The notes: generated from the letters alone by a model not told the origin. A DNA stretch of 48,297 nucleotides from Nitrospirota bacterium (GCA_037386965.1 JARRLN010000003.1:1-48297), one strand, 5' to 3'. Counted from the stretch's first letter, positions 33,564 through 42,705 are shown. Made by a program: numbers and translations.

Positions 33564-34916
33564 ATGGCGAAGGCGAAGACCCGGTATCAGTGCCAGGCGT
33601 GCGGGTATGTGAGTGCCCGGTGGATGGGGCGGTGTCCGGATTGTGACCAGTGGAACACCCTCGTCGAGGAGAGAGTGGGCGGGGGGCGGGAGCACCGCTC
33701 CGAGGGGCTCGCGGGCGCCGCCGTGCCCATCCCGCTGAATGACGTGCCGGCCGGGAGCGAGACCCGGGCCTCCTCCGGCATCGGGGAGTTCGACCGCGTC
33801 CTGGGCGGCGGCGTGGTGGCCGGCTCCGTGGTCCTCATCGGGGGGGACCCGGGCATCGGGAAATCCACCCTTCTCCTTCAGGTGGCCGCCGAGGTCGGGG
33901 GAAAGGTCCTTTACGTATCGGGGGAGGAGTCGCCCGCGCAGATAAAGCTCCGCGCGGACAGGATGCAGGTGGCCTCCGGGGACGTGGTGCTCCTCGCGGA
34001 GACCTCGCTTCAGAACACCCTGGATGCCGCGGCCTCCCTGTCTCCCGACCTCCTGGTGGTGGACTCCATCCAGACGCTGTACTCGGAGGAGATGGACTCG
34101 GCCCCCGGCACGGTGGGGCAGGTGCGCGAGTGCGCCACGCGGCTCATGTTTCTGGCCAAGCGCACCGGCATGCCCGTCTTTCTCATCGGCCACGTGACCA
34201 AGGAGGGGGCCATAGCGGGCCCCCGCGTCCTAGAGCACATCGTTGATACGGTGCTTTATTTCGAGGGGGACCGCGGGCATCCCTACAGGATTCTTCGCGC
34301 GGTGAAGAACCGCTTCGGCTCCACCAACGAGATAGGCGTCTTCGAGATGTCCGACGCGGGCCTCAGGGAGATAGCCAACCCTTCGGAGCTCTTCCTCTCC
34401 GAGCGCCCCGCGGGGGTGACGGGCTCCGTGGTGCTGGCCAGCATGGAGGGGACCCGCCCGCTCCTGGTGGAGATGCAGGCCCTGGTAACGCCCACCTCCT
34501 TCGGCATGCCCCGCAGGACCTCCATCGGGTTCGACGTGGCCAGGGTGAACCTCCTGGTGGCGGTCCTGGAGAAGCTCGGGGGGCTTCAGCTCGGGGGAAT
34601 GGACATCTTCACCAACGTGGTGGGAGGGCTCAAGCTCGTGGAGCCGGCCGTTGACCTCCCCCTGGTGCTCGCGGTGGCCTCTTCCCTGAGGGAGATTCCC
34701 GCGGGTCACGACATCATCGCCTTTGGAGAGATAGGCCTCTCCGGGGAGGTGCGTGCGGTGGCCCAGGCCGAGACGAGGCTCCGGGAGGCGGCCAAGGTGG
34801 GTTTCCGCCGGGCCGTCATTCCCGGGGGCAACGCCGGGAGGCAGCGGGAGACGTTCGGCCTCGAGGTCATGGGCGTCTCCCGGCTTGAGGAGGCCCTGGA
34901 GGCCGCGGGGATGTAA
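33564..34916 (+). CDS. radA: DNA repair protein RadA
   Basis: A 450-residue RadA (Sms) that processes branched recombination intermediates. It has the N-terminal C4 zinc finger (CQACG, then CPDC), Walker A GDPGIGKST, the KNRFGSTNEIGVFEM motif and a C-terminal Lon-like domain with VGGLKLVEPAVDLPL. I start at the ATG 33564 because MAKAKTRYQCQACGYV is the normal N-terminus. It is convergent with the ExeA-type ATPase gene. Confidence 0.96.
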   Translation: MAKAKTRYQCQACGYVSARWMGRCPDCDQWNTLVEERVGGGREHRSEGLAGAAVPIPLNDVPAGSETRASSGIGEFDRVLGGGVVAGSVVLIGGDPGIGKSTLLLQVAAEVGGKVLYVSGEESPAQIKLRADRMQVASGDVVLLAETSLQNTLDAAASLSPDLLVVDSIQTLYSEEMDSAPGTVGQVRECATRLMFLAKRTGMPVFLIGHVTKEGAIAGPRVLEHIVDTVLYFEGDRGHPYRILRAVKNRFGSTNEIGVFEMSDAGLREIANPSELFLSERPAGVTGSVVLASMEGTRPLLVEMQALVTPTSFGMPRRTSIGFDVARVNLLVAVLEKLGGLQLGGMDIFTNVVGGLKLVEPAVDLPLVLAVASSLREIPAGHDIIAFGEIGLSGEVRAVAQAETRLREAAKVGFRRAVIPGGNAGRQRETFGLEVMGVSRLEEALEAAGM

Positions 34917-34924
34917 CTCCCGGG

Positions 34925-35749
34925 CTACCGCAGGTCTGTCTCCAGTGCCAGGTCCACGGCCACGGAGCGGACGAGCTGCTCGTCGATGACCTCTGCCTTC
35001 ACCAGGAAACCCTCAAGGAGAGCGTTGTCGCATATGGTGTTTATCAGGCGCGGAAGGCCGCCTGCGAACCCCCGGACGGCCCTGATGGCCTCCTCGGTGA
35101 ATATCTGTCGCGCGGCCCCCGCGACCCGGAGGCGGTGGAGAATGTAGTCGTGGGCGTCCTTCTCCGTGAAGGCCTGAAGCCGTATCCTCATCGCCACCCT
35201 CTGCTTCAGGGGCTCGTCCAGGCTGAGGACGTCCTCCAGCTCGCTCAGGCCGAAGAAGATGAGGTTCATCATCTTTCCCTCGGCCCTCTCCATGTTCAGG
35301 ATGCCCCGGAACTCCTCCATGAGCTCCCGGGAGTTGAGCATCTGCACCTCGTCCATCAGGACGACGGCCGTCTTGCCCTCTTCGTCGATGTCCACGAGCC
35401 GCCGGTGCAACTGGCCCAGGAGCTCCACCTTGCCGTCGGCCACTTCCTCGAGCCCCAGTTGCAGCCCCAGCTTCTTCAAGAGCCACTCGGAGCTGACCGA
35501 GGAGTGGATGATTACAAGGAGGGCGGCTTCGTATCTCTCCTCGTCGAGCTCTTCAAGGAGCTTCCTGGCCAGCGTGGTCTTTCCCGAGCCGATGTCGCCG
35601 ATGACCACCGAGAGGCCGCGCTTGGCGTCCACGGCGTGCTTGAGCTTGACGAGGGCCGAGGAGTGCTGGTCGCTGTTGAAGTAGAAGCGGCTGTCGACGA
35701 CGTTGGAGAAGGGATGTTCTTTCAGGCCGTAGAATTCCAGAAAATCCAT
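34925..35749 (-). CDS. ExeA/GspA-type AAA ATPase
   Basis: A 274-residue AAA ATPase of the general-secretion ExeA group. It begins MDFLEFYGLKEHPFSNVVDSRF, has Walker A IGDIGSGKTTLA, Walker B VVLMDEVQ and the C-terminal GLPRLINTICDNALL sensor region. Such ATPases work in type II secretion, type IV pili or exopolysaccharide export; no membrane or peptidoglycan-binding part is fused here. It lies 27 bases after the big TPR gene but has its own TATAAT 7 bases before the ATG and no Shine-Dalgarno sequence. Confidence 0.9.
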   Translation of the reverse strand: MDFLEFYGLKEHPFSNVVDSRFYFNSDQHSSALVKLKHAVDAKRGLSVVIGDIGSGKTTLARKLLEELDEERYEAALLVIIHSSVSSEWLLKKLGLQLGLEEVADGKVELLGQLHRRLVDIDEEGKTAVVLMDEVQMLNSRELMEEFRGILNMERAEGKMMNLIFFGLSELEDVLSLDEPLKQRVAMRIRLQAFTEKDAHDYILHRLRVAGAARQIFTEEAIRAVRGFAGGLPRLINTICDNALLEGFLVKAEVIDEQLVRSVAVDLALETDLR

Positions 35750-35756
35750 GGCGCCT

Positions 35757-35762
35757 ATTATA
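35757..35762 (-). promoter_or_regulatory. leaderless -10 element of the ExeA-type ATPase gene
   Basis: Perfect TATAAT on the minus strand (35762 down to 35757), 7 bases before the ATG at 35749. The -35 would lie in the end of the upstream TPR gene and is weak (TATATT at 17 bases). Confidence 0.5.
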
Positions 35763-35776
35763 CATCAGGCAGGAAA

Positions 35777-38242
35777 TCAAATATATGACACGCGGTTCTT
35801 CTTGCCCTTGGGCTGTGCCTTCTCGGCCGCCGTCTTCAGCGCATTGACCTTCTCGGCCACGTCGCGGAAATCCGCGTTCCAGCCGTAGACCTCCGTGAAG
35901 AGGTCCAGGGCCTGGGCCGCGTCGCCGTTTTGCTCGTGGGCCAGGGCGAGGTCGTACTTCAGGCTCCAGGAGGCCTCGTCCGCTTGGTCCACTTTCATGA
36001 GCGCCGTGCCGAAGGACTCGATGGCCAGGGCATAGAGTCCCTTTTGCATATAGCAGGCCCCGAGCATGGTGGCGGACTGGGAGAGGTAGTCCGGGTCGTG
36101 CTGGGAGGCCTGGAATTCCTTGATGGCGTCGTCCACCAGGCCCATTTCCTTATAGGCTATGCCCAGGTTGTAGTGGGTCTCGGCGTCTTCGGCCTCGATT
36201 TCCTGTTCCAGGCCCTTCTTGAACTCGTCGAAGATTTCCATGACGTTGTCGTCGAGGGCCGGTTCCTGAGCCTGCGCATCCGGCTGCTCGCCGGAGGCCT
36301 CGGCCTCCATGTCGTACTCCTCGCCGGCGGGGGCCGGAGAGGAGTGCTCCTCCTGCATTTTCCTTTCGGCCTCCCCCAGCTTCTTCCGGAGGTCTTCGTT
36401 GTCGGGGATTTTCTCGAGCAGGGACCGGTAGACGCCCGCCGCTTCGGCGTAGAAACCCTGTCCGAGATAGAAGTCGCCTTCCGATATCTTCTCGGCGTAA
36501 GCCTCCGGGGAATCCGCCTCCTTCTGCGGGGCGAATTCTTCGCCTATGTCCCCGGTGGCATCCGCGGTGAGCATTTCGGGCCCTTCGGCCTCCTGGGGCC
36601 CCCCGTTCAGCCTGGGGTCCGACGGCCCGGCCCTCCGCGCCTCCTCAAGATAGACCCTGCTTTCGGCCTCCTTCCCCTGGCGGGCCAACAGGGTGCTCAG
36701 GATGATGCACTCGCCCACGAGCTGTTCGGAGTCGTTCATCTTCTCGTAGAGGTGCTTGAGCTTCTCGTGAAGCTCCACGCTCTCCGGCGCCTTGGCCTTC
36801 CAGCCTTCCAAGAGGTTCCTTGCCTCGTTCAGGAGTCCGTACTTGAAGAAGATGTCGGTCTCCATGAAGGCCTCCTCCAGGCTCTTGGCCGGCTGGTGGG
36901 CGGAGGGGGGCGGCCCGGGTTTCTCCTCGGGCTGGACGTCCTCTGCGCCCAGGCCCGAAAGGGCCTCCAGGTCGGCCTGAGCGCTTGCGATATCAAGGGA
37001 AGCCCCCCCGTCTCCGGCTTCGTCCTCTGGCTGGGCCGCTGCCGGGGTTTCCTCGGGCTTCTGCGGGGTTTCTTTCGGCTTCTCTTCGGCTCCGCTTTGA
37101 AGGGCCGCCATCATTTTCTTTATCTCCGCGTCATCGGGCCTCAGGCCCTCGGCCTCTTTCAGGCACGCAATCGCCTGTTCCGTCCGGCCCTCTTTCTCAT
37201 GGAGGGAAGCCAGCCCCAGGAGCTCGCCCGCGGCCCGCTCATCCCCGGCCTTCTTGTACAGGTCGACCAGACGGCGCCGGTTCTCCACGGGCTCGAGGTC
37301 CTTGAATTCCTCGAGAAGCTCCTGGGCCTCCGCCACTTCCTGCTCTTTTATAAGCGTCTCGATGATGGTGCGGAACTGCCCCCAGGCCTCTTCCCTCGAG
37401 CCTGCCTGCCGGTACAGGTCGCCCAGGTGCTTCCGCGCCCCGACGTCGGAGGGGTTTTTCTCCACGAGCGTGCGTATGACGTCTATGGCCCCCTGGCGGT
37501 CGCCCGAAGCCATGCGGAGTTCGGCCTTTCTCTTGAGCAGTCCGGTACTCTCGCCGGCCTTCTGAAGGGCGGAGCTCAGGTGCTCTTCGGCCTTCGCCAT
37601 GTCTCCCGAACTCTCGGCCAGGCGGCTCATGGCCACGATGGCATCGACGTTGTTGGGCTGTATCTCCATGGCTTTATGGATGAACTTGCCGCCCTTTTCG
37701 GCGTCCCCCTTGTCCAGGTGAATCTGCCCGATGTTGAGGTACTCCCGGGCCGCCTCGGAGACGAACCCCTCCTTGGAGAAAAGCTCCGCCACCTTGGTTT
37801 TCAGCTGGACGTTCGTCGGCGCGAGGTTCAGGACGCGCTCATAGACTTTCAGGAGCTCGTCCCGCTTGTTCTCCTTGGACAGGACGTCCGCCGCGGCAAG
37901 GTAGTACTTGACGGCGTCGGTGAAGATGTTCTTCTCTTCCGTCAACTGCCCCAGGGCGATAAGGGCGTCCGCGGCACGGGGGTTGACGTTCAGGATCTTC
38001 TTGTAAATGGCCAGGGCCTTCAGGGTAAACCCTTCGTTCATATAAATTTTTGCGGCCTTGCGGAACTCGGCCAGGGCGGGGGCCTTCTCGCCCTTCTTGA
38101 TGTAGAGGTCGCCGATGAAGTTCAGGACGTTGCCGTCGGGCGAGACGTCGGCAAGTTTCCGCCACTCGGCGATAGCCTTGTCTATCTGCCCCTTGGCAAG
38201 GTACTTCTGGGCGTTCTTGCTTATGGAGGCCTTATCGACCAT
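35777..38242 (-). CDS. large multi-TPR protein
   Basis: An 821-residue cytoplasmic protein with many TPR repeats. The first 400 residues are nearly continuous TPRs (e.g. LAKGQIDKAIAEWRKLADVSPDG, RADDALIALGQL-type units); then come acidic, Pro/Glu-rich linkers (about 405-470 and 590-690) separating further repeats. Near the end, DNVMEIFDEFKKGLEQEIEAED leads into a final TPR block (THYNLGIAYKEMGLVDDAIKEF). No signal peptide. I start at the ATG 38242; the promoter puts transcription one base before it, so the ATG at 38257 would be untranscribed. Probably a scaffold; function unknown. The ExeA-type ATPase follows. Confidence 0.82.
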   Translation of the reverse strand: MVDKASISKNAQKYLAKGQIDKAIAEWRKLADVSPDGNVLNFIGDLYIKKGEKAPALAEFRKAAKIYMNEGFTLKALAIYKKILNVNPRAADALIALGQLTEEKNIFTDAVKYYLAAADVLSKENKRDELLKVYERVLNLAPTNVQLKTKVAELFSKEGFVSEAAREYLNIGQIHLDKGDAEKGGKFIHKAMEIQPNNVDAIVAMSRLAESSGDMAKAEEHLSSALQKAGESTGLLKRKAELRMASGDRQGAIDVIRTLVEKNPSDVGARKHLGDLYRQAGSREEAWGQFRTIIETLIKEQEVAEAQELLEEFKDLEPVENRRRLVDLYKKAGDERAAGELLGLASLHEKEGRTEQAIACLKEAEGLRPDDAEIKKMMAALQSGAEEKPKETPQKPEETPAAAQPEDEAGDGGASLDIASAQADLEALSGLGAEDVQPEEKPGPPPSAHQPAKSLEEAFMETDIFFKYGLLNEARNLLEGWKAKAPESVELHEKLKHLYEKMNDSEQLVGECIILSTLLARQGKEAESRVYLEEARRAGPSDPRLNGGPQEAEGPEMLTADATGDIGEEFAPQKEADSPEAYAEKISEGDFYLGQGFYAEAAGVYRSLLEKIPDNEDLRKKLGEAERKMQEEHSSPAPAGEEYDMEAEASGEQPDAQAQEPALDDNVMEIFDEFKKGLEQEIEAEDAETHYNLGIAYKEMGLVDDAIKEFQASQHDPDYLSQSATMLGACYMQKGLYALAIESFGTALMKVDQADEASWSLKYDLALAHEQNGDAAQALDLFTEVYGWNADFRDVAEKVNALKTAAEKAQPKGKKNRVSYI

Positions 38243-38249
38243 ACGGCAG

Positions 38250-38312
38250 ATTATCACACATAATCAGATAAACTGTCAATAATTATACGTTTTCGTTGAA
38301 AAAACGTGAAAT
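38250..38312 (-). promoter_or_regulatory. tandem promoters and inverted repeat upstream of the large TPR gene
   Basis: Proximal promoter: TTGACA (38274-38279), 18-base spacer, GATAAT (38250-38255); predicted start 38243, one base before the ATG. Distal promoter: TTCACG, 17-base spacer and a perfect TATAAT (38282-38287 region), overlapping it. An inverted repeat ACGTTTT-N7-AAAACGT (38287-38307) covers the distal spacer. The distal transcript would have a leader but no Shine-Dalgarno sequence. Confidence 0.65.
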
Positions 38313-38424
38313 GAGTCACATCACATTCCGGGCATTTTTTTACCCTTTACGGCGTTGACGCCATGCAAAATCCGGACTTCTTCATTTACAATGGGAGGCA
38401 TGAACCAGAGATACGGAGGAAGCG

Positions 38425-39018
38425 ATGCAGTCACTTGAGGATGTCGCCGCTTTTCACGGCCACGTCTGTCCCGGCCTGGCCCTGGGCTACAGGGTCAGCG
38501 AGCTCGCCCTGCGCGAGATGGGCGAACGGGCCGAGGACGAGGAACTGGTGGCCGAGGTCGAGAACGACTCGTGCGCCGTGGATGCCGTGCAGGTCCTGAC
38601 GGGATGCACCTTCGGCAAGGGCAATCTCTTGTACCGGGACTACGGCAAGCAGGTCTACACGTTCATCAAGCGCCCTTCGGGCGAGTTCCTGCGGGTCGCG
38701 GTCAAATGGGAGCCCCCGCCCGAGACCAGCGAGGAGAAGGAGGCGTGGGGCCGCTATATGAAAGGGGACCGCTCCGCGGCTGTCCGCGAGGCCGTGCAGG
38801 ACAGAAAATCCCGGAAAATCGAGGCAATTATGGAGGCCCCGGAGGGGGAGCTTTTTGAGGTGCAGCGGGGGCGGATGGAGCCGCCGCACCAGGCCCGCAT
38901 CTACGCCAGTCTCCGGTGCGAGCGCTGCGGCGAGAAGGTCATGGAGCCCCGTGCCCGCCTCCGCGAGGGCAAGGTCCTCTGCCTCCCCTGCGCGGAGGCC
39001 GAGGACCGGGAAGGCTAG
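38425..39018 (+). CDS. FmdE-family protein with C-terminal zinc finger
   Basis: A 197-residue FmdE-like protein. The N-terminal domain has FHGHVCPGLALGYRVSELAL (His11, His13, Cys15) and DSCAVDAVQVLTGCTFGKGN, the metal-binding core of FmdE. A C-terminal C4 finger (CERCG...CLPCAE) of the DksA/TraR type follows. FmdE is named for the formylmethanofuran dehydrogenase operon, but bacterial homologues are stand-alone and uncharacterised, possibly linked to molybdenum or C1 enzymes. It has GGAGG before the ATG and lies one base before argB. Confidence 0.88.
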   Translation: MQSLEDVAAFHGHVCPGLALGYRVSELALREMGERAEDEELVAEVENDSCAVDAVQVLTGCTFGKGNLLYRDYGKQVYTFIKRPSGEFLRVAVKWEPPPETSEEKEAWGRYMKGDRSAAVREAVQDRKSRKIEAIMEAPEGELFEVQRGRMEPPHQARIYASLRCERCGEKVMEPRARLREGKVLCLPCAEAEDREG

Positions 39019-39019
39019 C

Positions 39020-39889
39020 GTGGAGGAGCTCATCAGAAAGGCAGGGGTCCTCATCGAGGCCCTGCCCTATATCCGCTCTTTTTACGGGAAGACCTTCGTC
39101 ATAAAATACGGCGGGTCGGCGCAGGTGGAGGAACACCTGAAGCAGGCCTTTGCGCAGGACGTCGCCCTCCTGAACTTCATCGGCATCCGTCCGGTCGTGG
39201 TCCACGGCGGCGGGCCCACGATAAGCGCCACCATGGAGAAGATGGGCAAGAAGCCCAGCTTCGTCCACGGCCACCGGGTCACGGACGAAGAGACCATGGA
39301 GATAGTGGAGATGGTCCTGGGGGGCTTGGTGAACAAGCAGATAGTCTCCCTCATCAACAGCCAGGGGGGGCGGGCGGTGGGCTTGAGCGGAAAGGACGCC
39401 GGGCTCATCAAGGCCCGGAAGAAGCGCCTCAAGGGGCCTGCCCCGGAGGAGTACCTGGACCTGGGCCTGGTGGGCGAGGTGACCGAGGTGGACCCGGATG
39501 TCCTGGTCAGCCTGGACAGGGCGGGCTTTATCCCGGTCATATCGCCGGTGGGCGTGGGCGCTGACGGGGAGACCCTGAACATAAACGGCGACGACTTGAC
39601 CGCCGCCGTGTCGGCGGCGGTCAAGGCCGAGAAGCTTATCTACCTCACCGACGTCCCGGGCATCCGGGATGCCGGGGGAAAGACCCTTGTCTCCCTTTCA
39701 CGGGCGAAGGCCGCGAAGTTCGTAACCGCGGGCACCATCTCCGGCGGCATGATCCCCAAGGTGCAGGCCGCACTGAGCGCCCTGAAGGACGGCGTGGGCA
39801 AAGTCCACATTATTGACGGCCGCGTCCCGCACTGCCTTCTCCTGGAAATATTCACCGACAGGGGCCTGGGCACCGAGATTACGCACTGA
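39020..39889 (+). CDS. argB: acetylglutamate kinase
   Basis: A 289-residue N-acetylglutamate kinase of arginine synthesis. It has VIKYGGSAQ, GIRPVVVHGGGPTIS, KPSFVHGHRVTDEETMEIVEMVLGG, NKQIVSLIN and INGDDLTAAVSAAVKAEKLIYLTDVPGI. I start at the GTG 39020, directly after the stop of the FmdE-like gene with GAAGG upstream; the longer open frame upstream is FmdE DNA in another frame. Confidence 0.94.
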   Translation: MEELIRKAGVLIEALPYIRSFYGKTFVIKYGGSAQVEEHLKQAFAQDVALLNFIGIRPVVVHGGGPTISATMEKMGKKPSFVHGHRVTDEETMEIVEMVLGGLVNKQIVSLINSQGGRAVGLSGKDAGLIKARKKRLKGPAPEEYLDLGLVGEVTEVDPDVLVSLDRAGFIPVISPVGVGADGETLNINGDDLTAAVSAAVKAEKLIYLTDVPGIRDAGGKTLVSLSRAKAAKFVTAGTISGGMIPKVQAALSALKDGVGKVHIIDGRVPHCLLLEIFTDRGLGTEITH

Positions 39890-39899
39890 AAGGCCTCGT

Positions 39900-39916
39900 C
39901 CGGCCCGCAAGGCCGG
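39900..39916 (+). terminator. hairpin after argB
   Basis: CCGGCC-CGCAA-GGCCGG forms a perfect 6-bp stem 11 bases after argB. No T tract follows, so it is only a candidate. Confidence 0.3.
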
Positions 39917-39927
39917 GGCCACCCACG

Positions 39928-39957
39928 TTGCAAACCCCTCTGGAAGGCCTATAAAAT
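39928..39957 (+). promoter_or_regulatory. leaderless promoter of the uvrA paralogue
   Basis: TTGCAA (39928-39933), 18-base spacer and TAAAAT (39952-39957), then AAGGGG and the ATG at 39964. Transcription should begin on the A of the ATG. Confidence 0.65.
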
Positions 39958-39963
39958 AAGGGG

Positions 39964-42705
39964 ATGTCCACGGACGAGCTCATCTTGAAGGGCGCGAGGC
40001 AGAACAACCTCAAGGACCTTTCCCTCGCCCTCCCGCATAACCGGGTCATCGCCGTCACCGGGGTTTCGGGCTCGGGGAAGTCCTCTCTGGCCTTCGACAC
40101 CATTTTCGCGGAGGGGCAGTGGCGGTTCATCGAGAGCCTCTCGACGTACGCCCGCCTGTTCCTGGAGAAGCTGGACCGCCCGCAGGTGGAGGCCATAGAG
40201 AACATCCGGCCCGCCATCGCCCTGGAGCAGAGGAACCCCGTGCGGGGCTCCCGCTCCACCGTGGGCACGCTGACGGAGATGTACGATTACTTCCGGCTCC
40301 TGTACGCCAAGGTGGGCACCGCGTATTGCCCCCGGTGCGGGGAGGAAATCCACAGGTGGCATCCCTCCGACGTCACCCGGGAGCTGATGGAAAACTACCG
40401 GAACCGCAAGGCGGTCGTCACTTTCGAAAGCCCGGAGAAAAGGGAAGACCTCGGAAAGCGGGGGTTCCTCCGCCTCTGGCGTGAGGGGCGTGTCCTGGAC
40501 TTCGAGGATGCGCCGGAGGCCGGGCCGCCCTTTGAGGTCGTCCTGGACAGGCTTGTCCTCAGGGACGAAAAACGGCTGGCCGACAGCGTGGAGACCGCCT
40601 TCAGGGAGGGAGACGGCCGGATGAAGGTCAGGGTGGTGGACGGCCCCGAGAGGTCCTTCGTCGCGGGCAACGTCTGCGACGGGTGCGGTTATGCGCTTGA
40701 GGAGCCCTCTCCCCTGCTTTTCTCTTTCAACCATCCCGTGGGGGCCTGCCCGCAATGCAAGGGGTTCGGCAACATCCTGCGCTACGACGAATCCCTCATC
40801 GTGCCGGATCCGTACCTTTCCCTGGCCGAAGGGGCCGTCGAGCCCTGGGAGAAGCCCGCCGCCCGGTGGTGGAAGTCCCAGCTTCTGAAGGGCGCGCCCG
40901 GGGCGGGCATCGACGTCAACAAGCCCTACAGGAAGCTCTCGCGAGCCGACCGGACGAAGCTCTTCAAGGGGACCGGCGCGTTCGAGGGCATCGATGAGTT
41001 CTTCGAGGAGCTTGAGGGCAAGCGCTACAAGCTGCACGTCCGGGTTTTCCTCTCCCGCTACCGCAAGGGCGTGCTCTGTCCCGCCTGCCGGGGCAAGAGG
41101 CTCCGGCCCGAGGCCCTGGCCTATCGCATCGGCGACCTGGACATAGCCGAGCTTTGCGGTCTCCCCGTCTCGGGGCTGATGGGATTCTTCGGAGAGATGC
41201 CTCTTTCTCCCTTCCAGAAGATGGTGGCCGCGGAGCTGCTCAGGCAGATAGAGCTGAAGCTCGGTTTCCTCCATAGGGTGGGGCTTGACTACCTCACCCT
41301 GTGGCGCGAGGGCAAGACCCTCTCGGGGGGCGAGTACCAGCGGGTCAACCTGTCCAACCAGCTCTCCTCGCGCCTGACCGGGACCCTCTATGTCCTGGAC
41401 GAGCCCACGGTGGGCCTGCACAAGCGCGACACCGACCGGGTCTCGGAGATTATGGCCGAGCTTGCCGACATCGGCAATACGGTCATCGTGGTGGAGCACG
41501 ACAAGGGGGTCATCGAGGGCGCCGACTGGGTCGTCGAGCTGGGCCCCGGGGGCGGGCATCTGGGGGGAAATGTCGTCTTCGCGGGAGAAAAGAGGGATTT
41601 TCTCCAGGCCGACACCGTGACCTCCCGCTACGTGCGCGGCCTCGAGGAGGCGGCGCCGCCCGTAGAGCGCCCGAGGACGGGCTCGGGATGGCTTCGCCTT
41701 GAGGGGGCCTCGGGAAACAACCTCAGGGATGTGGACCTCGAGGTTCCCCTGGGGACACTCGCCGTGATCTCCGGCGTAAGCGGCTCGGGCAAGAGCACGC
41801 TGGCCGTGGACACCCTTTACAAGGCCCTGGTCAAGAACCTCCGGTTGGGGACGGACAGCCCCCTGCCTTACCGCTCTCTCAAGGGGTTTGAGGCCCTGAA
41901 GTCCGTGAAGCTGGTGGACCAGTCCCCCATCGGCCGGAGCCCCCGGTCCAACCCCGTCACGTACATGAAGATATTCGACCACATCCGGAAGCTCTTTGCC
42001 GAGCAGCCGGAAGCCCGCGCCCGGGGGTACGGGCCGGGCTTCTTCTCCTTCAACGTCCCGGGCGGGCGGTGCGAGACGTGCAAGGGCGAAGGATACCAGA
42101 AGCTCGAGATGTATTTCTTCGAGGACCTCTACATCACGTGCGAGGACTGCGGGGGGCGCCGCTACGGGCGGGAAGCCCTGGGCGTGACCTACCAGGGCAA
42201 GAGCATCGACGAGGTCCTGAAGATGACCGTGGATGAGGCCGCGCTCTTCTTCGGCGGGCAGTCGCAGATACAAGGGCGCCTTGCCCTCTTGAGGGAGGTC
42301 GGCCTGGGCTACCTGATACTGGGCCAGCCCGCGCCCACCCTTTCGGGGGGAGAGGCCCAGAGGCTCAAGATATGTGCCGAGCTGGGAGTGGGGCGCGTTC
42401 GGGGCGTCCTGTATGTGCTGGATGAGCCCACGGTGGGGCTGCACATGAAGGACGTGGGGGCCCTGCTTACGGTGCTCGGAAAGCTCGTGGACTCCGGCAA
42501 TACGGTGCTGGTCATCGAGCACAACCTGGACGTCATCCGTGCCGCCGACTGGCTGGTGGACCTGGGGCCCGAGGGAGGCGAGCAGGGCGGGGAGGTGCTT
42601 TTCGCGGGTCCTCCGGAGAAAATCGTTGAGGCCACCCGCTCCTACACGGGCAGGTACGTCGGGGAGCTTCTCGCCGCCAGGGCCGAAAGGGGCGAGGCGG
42701 CATGA
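39964..42705 (+). CDS. uvrA: excinuclease ABC subunit A (UvrA), divergent type
   Basis: A 913-residue UvrA-family ATPase, which finds DNA damage with UvrB. Both ABC modules are present (GVSGSGKSS near 35, GVSGSGKST near 605; signatures LSGGEYQRV and LSGGEAQRL), as are zinc modules CDGCG...CPQC and CETCKG...CEDC. It differs from canonical UvrA: the segment between the first CPRCG and the GFLRL strand is short and lacks the GRKGE stretch that helps form the UvrB-binding domain, and the first signature is EYQ instead of EAQ. It may be a UvrA2-like paralogue. It overlaps ychF by 4 bases. Confidence 0.88.
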   Translation: MSTDELILKGARQNNLKDLSLALPHNRVIAVTGVSGSGKSSLAFDTIFAEGQWRFIESLSTYARLFLEKLDRPQVEAIENIRPAIALEQRNPVRGSRSTVGTLTEMYDYFRLLYAKVGTAYCPRCGEEIHRWHPSDVTRELMENYRNRKAVVTFESPEKREDLGKRGFLRLWREGRVLDFEDAPEAGPPFEVVLDRLVLRDEKRLADSVETAFREGDGRMKVRVVDGPERSFVAGNVCDGCGYALEEPSPLLFSFNHPVGACPQCKGFGNILRYDESLIVPDPYLSLAEGAVEPWEKPAARWWKSQLLKGAPGAGIDVNKPYRKLSRADRTKLFKGTGAFEGIDEFFEELEGKRYKLHVRVFLSRYRKGVLCPACRGKRLRPEALAYRIGDLDIAELCGLPVSGLMGFFGEMPLSPFQKMVAAELLRQIELKLGFLHRVGLDYLTLWREGKTLSGGEYQRVNLSNQLSSRLTGTLYVLDEPTVGLHKRDTDRVSEIMAELADIGNTVIVVEHDKGVIEGADWVVELGPGGGHLGGNVVFAGEKRDFLQADTVTSRYVRGLEEAAPPVERPRTGSGWLRLEGASGNNLRDVDLEVPLGTLAVISGVSGSGKSTLAVDTLYKALVKNLRLGTDSPLPYRSLKGFEALKSVKLVDQSPIGRSPRSNPVTYMKIFDHIRKLFAEQPEARARGYGPGFFSFNVPGGRCETCKGEGYQKLEMYFFEDLYITCEDCGGRRYGREALGVTYQGKSIDEVLKMTVDEAALFFGGQSQIQGRLALLREVGLGYLILGQPAPTLSGGEAQRLKICAELGVGRVRGVLYVLDEPTVGLHMKDVGALLTVLGKLVDSGNTVLVIEHNLDVIRAADWLVDLGPEGGEQGGEVLFAGPPEKIVEATRSYTGRYVGELLAARAERGEAA

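Noticed and set aside
38854-39019. N-terminal extension of argB
   Set aside because: The extra 55 residues are FmdE coding DNA in another frame; GTG 39020 gives a normal ArgB.
39949-42522. 857-codon minus-strand frame opposite the uvrA paralogue
   Set aside because: Codon shadow of uvrA with no recognisable domain or start signal.
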